Positions 14,998-21,299 of a DNA stretch of 21,299 nucleotides are shown here, piece after piece; position 1 is the stretch's first letter, and each line of letters opens with the position of its first letter. The translations under genes and the position numbers were made by a program. Source of the DNA: an uncultured Eubacteriales bacterium (GTDB taxonomy: Bacteria > Bacillota > Clostridia > Oscillospirales > Acutalibacteraceae); assembly GCA_900321515.1 (NCBI GenBank), contig ONWI01000034.1, positions 1-21,299 of the forward strand, written 5' to 3'. The notes beneath the pieces were generated by a model, which saw nothing but the letters and a program-made list of their open reading frames with translations, made no database searches and was not told the origin of the DNA.

Positions 14998-17598
14998 ATG
15001 AATAAAATCAAAAAAAACGACATGTCGGATATCGGCGCTTCCGCGCTGTGGGGGTCGCTTTCATTTGCCGTTCCTGCCGCGGTAATGGCATTGATCATGG
15101 CCGTCAGCGGTATTGCGCCCTTTGGCGACAGTACGCTTATCAACCAAGCGAATTCGTCGTGGTTCGAGAGCTTCAACGGAATGTACAGATCAATAGTCTC
15201 CGGCGAGGGTGTGTTTTATCATCTTAACGTCGGATTCGGATCCAGTTTTTACCATGAGTTTGCGTCGGGTCTGTGTTCTCCCTTTATGTTCCTTGCGTTT
15301 TTTTTCGGGCAGCGTTCGCTCGCTGCTGCGTACTCGGTGATTACAATCGTCCGGACGGGGGCTTCGGGGGCTGCCGCCTGGTATATGCTGCGCAAAACAT
15401 CCGGAACCGACCGCCTCATGAGCTTCGCTCTTTCATGCGGCTATTCGCTCTGCGGATTTTCCGCGTTTGCCGCGTATTATCCTTCTGTCGCGGACGGAGC
15501 GGTTTTTTTTCCGTTGCTTGTCGCCGGGATATACAGCTATGTGCAGGCGTCGCGCCCTGTCAGGCTGTTTTTGTACGGAGTGCTGTTTTTTCTCACCTGT
15601 TCACGGCTGACGCTGCTGGGAATGCTTTTGTCTTTTTCCTTTTACGCGGCGTTTTATACCAGAAAAGGCAGCAGACGTCAGCGAGCTTACAAATTCGCGA
15701 TGTTTGCCGCGACGCTGCTCTGTTCCGCGGCTGTCAACGCGGTTCTCATAATTCCGGAATGGGCAGGCTCGGTTTATTATAAAAACGGAGTATTTTCTGT
15801 GATTAAAACCAATGATATATTAAGCGATCTGTGCTTTGGCGGCTTCGGAACGGTTTCCGTCGGCGGAATAGGGCTTTGTCTGGCGGGTCTGCTGATCATG
15901 GGATGGATTGCCTTCATGTTGAACATGAGTATCAGCCGCGGCGAAAAACTGTCGTGTGCCGCCGCCGCGTTGATTATTCTGCTGTGCCATACCGTCCCTC
16001 CGCTTGCGGGACTTACCCTCGGATTCGGAAACTCCGGCGGAGAGTATGTCGCTGCCGGATTCATGCTTGCACTGCTTGGGGTTTACTGCATGGCGAGGAA
16101 CTGCTGCGAACGCGGCGGGATAACGCTTGTCCACATATTGTCATCCGTAGGGATATATGCGCTGCTCGCAGCCGTTTCACTGGCCGTCAGGGGAAGCGAT
16201 GTGTTTTCAGTGTTAGCCGAGGCAGGACTTGCCATTTTCGCCTGTGCGGTTTTCGTACAGATCTTTGTCGGCAGTCAGGCGGATTCGGTGCGTCTCTCAG
16301 CAGTTACCGCTGCGGTGCTTGCCGTATTCGGTACGGTGCACTGCGCCGGAGCTGTGGGAAGAATCCATTCGGACGTTACGGCGGGAAGTCTGAGCTATAT
16401 TTCCGACAGCCGGCTCTCAGCCGAGAAGCAGCTTGAGGAAAGCTACCGCGAAAACGGCGAGGAGGTGCCTCGGTTCTATCGCACAAGAAGTACGGACGGC
16501 GTTTCGGACAGTGTGGATTTAAGGCGGAACCAAGTGGAGGGGCTGAATACTTTTGCCGAAAGACTGGGCATAATGAGAGCTTCCGATTACGGAGGAGCCG
16601 ACAATTTTACCGAATTTACCGATATTCTTTTCGGAATTGCCAACTCCGATTACGCGTATTACACAAAGGAAGCCGCGGGGCGCAAGGCTTGTTCCCCTGC
16701 CTACATCATCGGAAACTGGGACAATGAGCTTCCCGATGGCATGAATGCCTTTGAGCTTCAGAATTATCTTGCCGCAAAATGGTTTGATATGAGACTGTTT
16801 GAACCGATCCGACCGGTGGAGCACACCACTGAGCTTTCTTCCGAGAGCGAACGCTATAAATGGACATTCGGCAGCGAGAATATCGTTGTGGACAGATATT
16901 TGTTTGAATTATCGGAAGGGGATCATCTGTATATGCTTGTTCCCGGCACGGATTACCGTTATGCAGTGGGCGGAGACAGCCGCAGCGATTGGCGGCAGGG
17001 ATGTGCCGGAGGAATTTTCAGCCTGAAAAAAACTGCGGAAAGTAAATCGGAAACGGTATATATTTCCGCTGAAGCCTCAAAAGGCTCACCCAAGCCTGTG
17101 TTCATGATCTTGCGAGGCAATATCGACAACGCTGTCCTGCCAAGATGCGCCGATTATATTTCGTACAGGGGCAGTACGATACGCTTCTTGTTCGATACAG
17201 ACAAGGCTCAGACGGCAATAACGTCTATTCCGTATGAAAGCGGATGGAAGATCACCGTCAACGGTGAGAACGTAAAGCCGCTGGAGCTTTGCGGAGGTCT
17301 TATAGGAATAGGGCTGGAAGAAGGCAAAAATTCGATAGTAATGAAATACACTCCGCCCTATTTCAGGCTGAGCATGTGGATATCGGCGATACTGCTTGCG
17401 GTGGGGCTGTATCTCACAATAAAGGTGGAACACGCCGCGGCGCAGCGCCGCAAGGTACGCATGGCATTCCGCGCGGTTGAGCTGAATATCAGCCGGATGA
17501 CGATAGATCAGCTCAACGGGTCAGCGAATGCTTCCGACGACAGGAAGGATATTACCCCGGATGCTGAATCTGACGGTAAAGCGATGAAAGGACAGTAA
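14998..17598 (+). CDS. Divergent YfhO-family membrane protein lacking the conserved Asp
   Basis: An 866-residue polytopic membrane protein with YfhO-family architecture: a TM bundle (about residues 15-470), a large outside region with the typical end (IPYESGWKITVNGENVKP), a last TM helix, and a short basic then acidic cytoplasmic tail. It can be lined up with the protein at 1090-4512 over PFG, NVGFGS, LCSP and ESGWKITVNG. Where that protein has Asp113 in IIDMHHQYSAFF, this one has Gln50 in LINQANSSWF. WDVMWLD and TTNYYIGYM are likewise altered, to YYPSVAD and TCSRLTLLGML. It may therefore have lost transferase activity or changed substrate (inference). Start: ATG 14998 with AGAAGG 9 bases upstream. 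First gene of a tight unit; the HAD gene starts 3 bases after its stop. Confidence 0.85.
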   Translation: MNKIKKNDMSDIGASALWGSLSFAVPAAVMALIMAVSGIAPFGDSTLINQANSSWFESFNGMYRSIVSGEGVFYHLNVGFGSSFYHEFASGLCSPFMFLAFFFGQRSLAAAYSVITIVRTGASGAAAWYMLRKTSGTDRLMSFALSCGYSLCGFSAFAAYYPSVADGAVFFPLLVAGIYSYVQASRPVRLFLYGVLFFLTCSRLTLLGMLLSFSFYAAFYTRKGSRRQRAYKFAMFAATLLCSAAVNAVLIIPEWAGSVYYKNGVFSVIKTNDILSDLCFGGFGTVSVGGIGLCLAGLLIMGWIAFMLNMSISRGEKLSCAAAALIILLCHTVPPLAGLTLGFGNSGGEYVAAGFMLALLGVYCMARNCCERGGITLVHILSSVGIYALLAAVSLAVRGSDVFSVLAEAGLAIFACAVFVQIFVGSQADSVRLSAVTAAVLAVFGTVHCAGAVGRIHSDVTAGSLSYISDSRLSAEKQLEESYRENGEEVPRFYRTRSTDGVSDSVDLRRNQVEGLNTFAERLGIMRASDYGGADNFTEFTDILFGIANSDYAYYTKEAAGRKACSPAYIIGNWDNELPDGMNAFELQNYLAAKWFDMRLFEPIRPVEHTTELSSESERYKWTFGSENIVVDRYLFELSEGDHLYMLVPGTDYRYAVGGDSRSDWRQGCAGGIFSLKKTAESKSETVYISAEASKGSPKPVFMILRGNIDNAVLPRCADYISYRGSTIRFLFDTDKAQTAITSIPYESGWKITVNGENVKPLELCGGLIGIGLEEGKNSIVMKYTPPYFRLSMWISAILLAVGLYLTIKVEHAAAQRRKVRMAFRAVELNISRMTIDQLNGSANASDDRKDITPDAESDGKAMKGQ

Positions 17599-17601
17599 AT
17601 A

Positions 17602-18297
17602 ATGAAAAAGTATAAGGGCATAATTTTCGATTTTAACGGCACACTCTTTTTTGACACGGAACAGCATGAACAGGCTTGGCGCGAATACGTCAAGGAGCTT
17701 TGCGGCAGGGAGATCACCGACGACGAATTCCACTACTGCATACATGGCAGGACTAATGCGGATATTCTGAGATATTTCCTTCATAACGGTCTGACCGACA
17801 GGGAAATCGAGCGTCATTCCGAGGCAAAGGAAGAGGTATACCGCAGGCTGTGCATGAAGCAGATTGACAGGCTGCACCTTGCCGACGGCGCGTATGAACT
17901 GCTGGATATGCTCAAAGCGGCAGGAGTGCGTATGGCTGTGGCGACGTCTTCGGGCAGAAGCAACACACAGTTCTACATCAAGCGCTTCGATCTCTGGCGC
18001 TGGTTCAATCAGAATACGTTTATCTTCAACGACGGCACGTTTCCCGGAAAGCCGGAACCGGATATTTATCTGGCGGCAGCAGAGGCCATAGGCTGTGAGC
18101 CGTCGGAGTGCGTGGTATTCGAGGATATGCCGTCCGGCATAGAATCGGCAGCTGCGGCGGGCGTGGGAAGCATAATCGCCGTAGCGTCCTCTCTCAGCCA
18201 TGATTTTCTTGCCTCTGTGGGCGGCGTGGATGAGGTTATTTCTGATTTCAGCGACAGCGGCTTCAGGGCTCGTCTGCTGGAATCGGTGAGCGTCTGA
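17602..18297 (+). CDS. HAD-superfamily hydrolase, beta-phosphoglucomutase-like subfamily
   Basis: A 231-residue cytoplasmic HAD protein with a helical cap (about residues 18-90), of the type that acts on small phosphorylated metabolites. Motif I is FDFNGT with nucleophile Asp10. Motif II is ATSSG (115-118), motif III is Lys150 in PGKPEPD, and motif IV is FEDMPSG (Glu174, Asp175). The second Asp of the usual DxDGT is Asn12 here, which removes the standard general acid/base. I recall the same FDFNGT variant in other Bacillota HAD proteins, so it may mark a subfamily rather than damage. Start: ATG 17602, with AAAGGA 9 bases upstream inside the end of the YfhO-family gene. The close spacing implies co-transcription and probably coupled translation. 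The substrate cannot be told from sequence. Confidence 0.88.
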   Translation: MKKYKGIIFDFNGTLFFDTEQHEQAWREYVKELCGREITDDEFHYCIHGRTNADILRYFLHNGLTDREIERHSEAKEEVYRRLCMKQIDRLHLADGAYELLDMLKAAGVRMAVATSSGRSNTQFYIKRFDLWRWFNQNTFIFNDGTFPGKPEPDIYLAAAEAIGCEPSECVVFEDMPSGIESAAAAGVGSIIAVASSLSHDFLASVGGVDEVISDFSDSGFRARLLESVSV

Positions 18298-18306
18298 TGA
18301 TCCGGT

Positions 18307-19086
18307 ATGAGCGGAATTCTTAATGATGATTATTCCAAGCGGCTGCTGCCTGCAATGGTGTATATTGCGGCAGCCGCCGTCATTCTGTCGCTGGCTGTTC
18401 ACATGGGTTCTTTCCATCAGGTTACGCCGGAAGATGAGGTTTCCGCCTCGTCGCAGCGGTGTCCTGAATTTAATTGCCTGACCTGTGTGAGCACGGCGGA
18501 TATGATTGCCTCAGCGGCGGCGAATGTGGCGGCTGAGCATAAAAACAGCGACTTCGTGCTTGCAAGGGATTATATTCCCGACGTGGAGGTTGAGCTTAAA
18601 TACGCAGGCAAAGAGAATTTTACCGGTAAGGTTATCTACGGATTCAGCGACGCGTGGCTGCGTTACGGTACGGCTCGGAAGCTGTCAAAGGTTCAGAAAA
18701 GGCTGAAAGCGCAGGGCCTTGGTCTCAGAATATGGGACGCGTTCCGGCCCGTGAAGGCTCAGTTCAGGCTGTGGGAGGCATGTCCGGATCCCGCATATGT
18801 TTCCGATCCGAACAAAGGCTGTTCCTCGCACAGCAGAGGGAATACCGTTGACGTTACCCTCGTTGACGGGGATGGTAATGAGCTTGTCATGCCAACCGGC
18901 TTCGATGATTTTTCAAGGCTTGCCGACAGAGATTATTCCGATGTAAAGGATAAGGATGCCGTATCCAACGCTATTCTGCTGGAAAAATGCATGAAGGAAT
19001 GTGGATTCGTACCGTATTCCGGTGAATGGTGGCACTTTTCGGACAGCGTGAAGTATGACGTGGCAAAAGATTTTATTCCGGAATGA
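18307..19086 (+). CDS. Membrane-anchored D-alanyl-D-alanine dipeptidase, VanX/Ddp type (M15)
   Basis: A 259-residue zinc peptidase predicted to split D-Ala-D-Ala dipeptide. A single N-terminal hydrophobic helix (about residues 14-33) acts as a signal anchor, so the catalytic domain should lie outside, unlike classical cytoplasmic VanX. Motifs: LKYAGKENFTG, DAFRP with the conserved Arg, SSHSRGNTVD with zinc ligands His175 and Asp182, and EWWHF with catalytic Glu240 and ligand His243. The His-x6-Asp and Glu-x2-His spacings match VanX. Start: ATG 18307, 9 bases after the HAD stop, with no strong ribosome binding site, so translational coupling is likely. No vanH, vanA or vanRS lies nearby, so a role in peptidoglycan turnover or D-Ala recovery is more likely than vancomycin resistance (inference). 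Confidence 0.9.
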   Translation: MSGILNDDYSKRLLPAMVYIAAAAVILSLAVHMGSFHQVTPEDEVSASSQRCPEFNCLTCVSTADMIASAAANVAAEHKNSDFVLARDYIPDVEVELKYAGKENFTGKVIYGFSDAWLRYGTARKLSKVQKRLKAQGLGLRIWDAFRPVKAQFRLWEACPDPAYVSDPNKGCSSHSRGNTVDVTLVDGDGNELVMPTGFDDFSRLADRDYSDVKDKDAVSNAILLEKCMKECGFVPYSGEWWHFSDSVKYDVAKDFIPE

Positions 19087-20114
19087 CGAAGTTTATAGAA
19101 GGACTGAATATATTTATGAAAGACGCAACTCTGTGTTACATCGAGCGCGACGGAAAGTATCTGATGCTGCTGCGCAACAGGAAGAGCAACGACCCGAATG
19201 AGGGCAAGTGGATTGGTGTGGGCGGCAAGCTCGAGGACGGTGAAACTCCGGAGGACTGCGCAATACGTGAAATCTTTGAGGAAACAGGTCTCAGGGCTAC
19301 TTCTCTAACCCGCTGGGGCGACGTATATTTCCGTTCGGACGTGTGGGAATGTGAGATCATGCGCCTCTTTCTCGTCACAGGATTCGAAGGCGAAACGGCC
19401 GACTGCGACGAGGGCGAACTTCACTGGGTTGAAAAGGACAGAATATTTGATCTCAATCTCTGGGACGGAGACAGAATCTTTCTCAAATATCTTATAAGCG
19501 GCAGGCGCTTTGATGTGATGGAGCTGGTTTATCACGGTGAACGGCTGAGCGCATGCACCGTTGACGGAAGCGAAGAAGAGCTTTTTGATGTGTACAATGA
19601 GGACGGCAGTCCTGCGGGATATGTCGCTTCGCGGGACTATGTGCACTGGCGCGGTCTATGGCATGCTACCTCACATATCTGGATTGCTGGGGAACGGGAC
19701 GGCAAGCCGTCTCTGCTGCTTCAGCTCCGGGCTGCCTGCAAGCGCCTCTATCCGTCAAGCTGGGATATTTCGGCGGCGGGGCACATTCCGGCGGGAGAGG
19801 ACGCTCTTCGGAGCGCTGTTCGCGAGATAGGGGAAGAACTTGGCCTCTGTGTTGAACCCTCAGAGCTGCGATACATAGGCACAATGAAGATGACCTATGA
19901 CGACGATTACGGCGAGGGCTATCACGACCGCGAACATTGCCGCGTCTATCTGCTTCACAGGGATATTGACCTGTCTGACCTGAAGCTTCAGGAATCGGAG
20001 GTCGAAAGTGTGATGTGGATAGGATATGACGAACTTCTTGAAGTCATGAGAAACGGCAGCCTGCACCACTGCCTTTTCACTGAGGAACTGGAATTGATTC
20101 GTCCGTTTTTTTGA
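19083..20114 (+). CDS. Tandem Nudix hydrolase (MutT-like plus YfcD/IDI-like domains)
   Basis: A 343-residue protein with two complete Nudix domains. The first (about residues 12-145) is MutT/8-oxo-dGTPase-like, with box GKLEDGETPEDCAIREIFE continuing EETGL (48-70). The second (about 165-343) resembles YfcD and isopentenyl-diphosphate isomerase-like Nudix proteins, with WRGLWHATSHIWI and box GHIPAGEDALRSAVREIGE continuing ELGL (233-255). Both keep the full G-x5-E-x7-REUxEExGU pattern, so both may hydrolyse nucleoside diphosphate-X compounds. Start: ATG 19083 overlaps the dipeptidase stop as ATGA, which suggests coupled translation. ATG 19116 is a serious alternative, with AGAAGGA 12 bases upstream and an N-terminus MKDATLCYIERDGKY typical of MutT proteins. 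Last gene of the unit. It may sanitise oxidised nucleotides; the substrates are not certain. Confidence 0.9.
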   Translation: MTKFIEGLNIFMKDATLCYIERDGKYLMLLRNRKSNDPNEGKWIGVGGKLEDGETPEDCAIREIFEETGLRATSLTRWGDVYFRSDVWECEIMRLFLVTGFEGETADCDEGELHWVEKDRIFDLNLWDGDRIFLKYLISGRRFDVMELVYHGERLSACTVDGSEEELFDVYNEDGSPAGYVASRDYVHWRGLWHATSHIWIAGERDGKPSLLLQLRAACKRLYPSSWDISAAGHIPAGEDALRSAVREIGEELGLCVEPSELRYIGTMKMTYDDDYGEGYHDREHCRVYLLHRDIDLSDLKLQESEVESVMWIGYDELLEVMRNGSLHHCLFTEELELIRPFF

Positions 20115-20134
20115 AACTGATCTTTTGAAATTTG

Positions 20135-20180
20135 CAGCCTGTTTTTGCTGCTCTGGCGAACAGAGGGCGAAAACAGGCTG
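20135..20180 (+). other. Long hairpin between the Nudix gene and azlC
   Basis: CAGCCTGTTTT (20135-20145) pairs with AAAACAGGCTG (20170-20180) over 11 bp, and inside it CTCTG (20151-20155) pairs with CAGAG (20161-20165) around GCGAA. No T-tract follows on the plus strand, and none follows the reverse reading, so it is not an ordinary terminator. It ends 6 bases before the ribosome binding site GGAAAGGA (20187-20194) of azlC. It may be a 5'-leader structure controlling azlCD, or an RNA-stabilising or processing hairpin. No known riboswitch class was recognised. It occupies most of the 93-base gap, in which no convincing promoter was seen. Confidence 0.6.
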
Positions 20181-20207
20181 TCTATCGGAAAGGAAATATA
20201 GTGCTGT

Positions 20208-20921
20208 ATGAAATCTCCGTTTGTAAAGGGCATTCTTGACGGTGTGCCTATAGCTCTGGGGTACCTGTCGGTCTCGTTCGGATTCGGAATACTTGCCGTT
20301 CGTTCGGGTCTGACCTCTCTGATTTCTGTGATAATTTCCGCGGTTAATCTCACTTCGGCAGGACAGGTTGCCGGAATAGCCATCATTGCCGCCGGAGGCT
20401 CTTATGTGGAAATGGCGCTGACACAGCTTGTCATAAACCTTCGATACGGGCTCATGTCGATATCATTATCACAGAAGCTCGACGATTCATTCAACACCCC
20501 GAGAAGACTCCTTGTCGCTTACGGGATAACCGACGAGATATTTGCCGTGGCGTCGGCGCAGAGCGGGCTGCTTTCCGCCCGCTACATGTACGGCCTGATT
20601 TCGGTATCGACTCTCGGATGGTGTACGGGTACGCTGCTGGGAGCGTCTGCCGGACAGCTTCTTCCGGCGTCGCTTACAGACGCAATGGGAATTGTGCTGT
20701 ACGCGATGTTCATTGCTATCGTAATTCCTCCGGCAAAAAAGAGCCGCGGAGTGCTTGCGGTCGCAGTGACGGCGGCTGTTTGCAGTATGATATTCAGGTA
20801 TCTGCTGCCATGGGTGACCGGCGGATTCGCCATTATATTCAGCGCGATAATCGCGGCGGTGATGGGCGCGATAGTCTTTCCTGTGGGGGAACAGTCTGAA
20901 ACGGAGGCGGTGAGCCAATGA
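20208..20921 (+). CDS. azlC: AzlC-family branched-chain amino acid exporter, large subunit
   Basis: A 237-residue integral membrane protein of the AzlC family, which with the small AzlD partner exports branched-chain amino acids and their analogues (azaleucine resistance in Bacillus). Family features include the N-terminal FVKGILDGVPIALGYLSVS, SAGQVAGIAII, the NLRYGLMSISLS segment and YGITDEIFAVA. The length is normal for the family. Start: ATG 20208, with GGAAAGGA about 13 bases upstream, slightly long. The stop overlaps the azlD start as ATGA (20918-20921), the usual arrangement for this pair. A hairpin lies in the leader (20135-20180). Confidence 0.93.
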   Translation: MKSPFVKGILDGVPIALGYLSVSFGFGILAVRSGLTSLISVIISAVNLTSAGQVAGIAIIAAGGSYVEMALTQLVINLRYGLMSISLSQKLDDSFNTPRRLLVAYGITDEIFAVASAQSGLLSARYMYGLISVSTLGWCTGTLLGASAGQLLPASLTDAMGIVLYAMFIAIVIPPAKKSRGVLAVAVTAAVCSMIFRYLLPWVTGGFAIIFSAIIAAVMGAIVFPVGEQSETEAVSQ

Positions 20922-21226
20922 GCCTGGTGATTTATATTGCGGTAATGGCGGGCGTGACCTACCTGATAAGAATGATACCCTTTGCGGCATTTCGCAGACA
21001 GATAAAATCCCGTTTCTTCCGCAGCTTTCTGTACTATGTACCGTATGCAGTGCTGACGGCGATGACTGTTCCTGCGATTTTTTATTCAACCGGAAGTATG
21101 GCGACCGCGGCGTTCGGAACCGCGGTGGCTGTGGCGCTTGCTTATTTTGACATGCCGCTGATAGTGGTGGCACTGGCGGCTTCGGCGGCTGCGCTGGCAA
21201 TGGGCGCCGCGGTTAACTTCATTTGA
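20918..21226 (+). CDS. azlD: AzlD-family branched-chain amino acid transporter, small subunit
   Basis: A 102-residue protein with about four TM helices, typical AzlD length and layout. It has the family's early VTYLIRMIPF motif and the segment FFRSFLYYVPYAVLTAMTVP. It forms the export complex with AzlC. Its ATG overlaps the azlC stop by four bases, so translation is coupled. No terminator is visible in the 73 bases after its stop up to the window end. Confidence 0.93.
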   Translation: MSLVIYIAVMAGVTYLIRMIPFAAFRRQIKSRFFRSFLYYVPYAVLTAMTVPAIFYSTGSMATAAFGTAVAVALAYFDMPLIVVALAASAAALAMGAAVNFI

Positions 21227-21299
21227 CCAACCGGACGAAGCGCTCTGATACAAGCGACAGGTTTGAGTGAATACATTGGACGTATCCATCAGAATTGAT

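Noticed and set aside
18307..19086. A vancomycin-resistance cluster
   Set aside because: Only the VanX-type dipeptidase is present; no D-Ala-D-Lac ligase, VanH-like dehydrogenase or VanRS pair is nearby, and the protein has a membrane anchor.
21227..21299. Terminator or new gene after azlD
   Set aside because: Only very short inverted matches such as TGGACGTATCCA are visible; no convincing stem, T-tract or start before the window ends.

Overview
The window looks like chromosome from a Gram-positive anaerobe of the Bacillota, most likely class Clostridia and Oscillospiraceae/Ruminococcus-like. The clues are purine-rich AGGAGG-type ribosome binding sites, TTGACA/TATAAT promoters, an FMN riboswitch controlling a RibU-type ECF S-component, YfhO membrane proteins, a membrane-bound LuxR-type regulator, a PP2C phosphatase with a Big_2 ectodomain, and moderate GC with AT-rich intergenic gaps. 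The genus is inference. No rRNA, tRNA, insertion sequence, phage gene or CRISPR array was seen, and coding density is high.

Left arm (1-6126), all on the minus strand and read right to left: a 12-TM protein with a C-terminal LuxR/GerE helix-turn-helix (6043-4580), a large YfhO-family protein with a Pro/Lys/Glu/Gln repeat tail (4512-1090), then a consensus promoter, FMN riboswitch, intrinsic terminator and ribU (724-104). Divergent promoters at 6098-6214 separate this arm from the plus-strand genes. Bases 1-103, downstream of ribU, hold only a small hairpin.

Middle (6268-14896), plus strand: a small DUF1232 membrane protein, a terminator, an exported or lipoprotein-like protein of unknown function, then an apparent two-gene unit. 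That unit is a PP2C phosphatase with one TM helix and an outside Big_2 domain, followed by a protein of about 1,918 residues. The giant protein carries eight units of a 43-residue repeat, an acidic disordered linker, a region resembling DUF1444/YtpQ, and a long unrecognised C-terminal half. A strong terminator closes the unit. This phosphatase/giant-repeat-protein pair is the best candidate for an undescribed system.

Right arm (14927-21226), plus strand: from a consensus promoter runs a tight four-gene unit (a second YfhO-family protein lacking the family's conserved Asp, a HAD hydrolase with a DxN motif, a membrane-anchored VanX-type D,D-dipeptidase, and a protein with two intact Nudix boxes). 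After a 93-base gap with a long hairpin comes the azlC-azlD pair for branched-chain amino acid export. The last 73 bases (21227-21299) show no gene.

How the parts may work together is inference. The two YfhO proteins and the dipeptidase suggest a cell-envelope theme (polymer glycosylation and peptidoglycan turnover). The PP2C protein suggests Ser/Thr phospho-signalling with an outside sensor or anchor.
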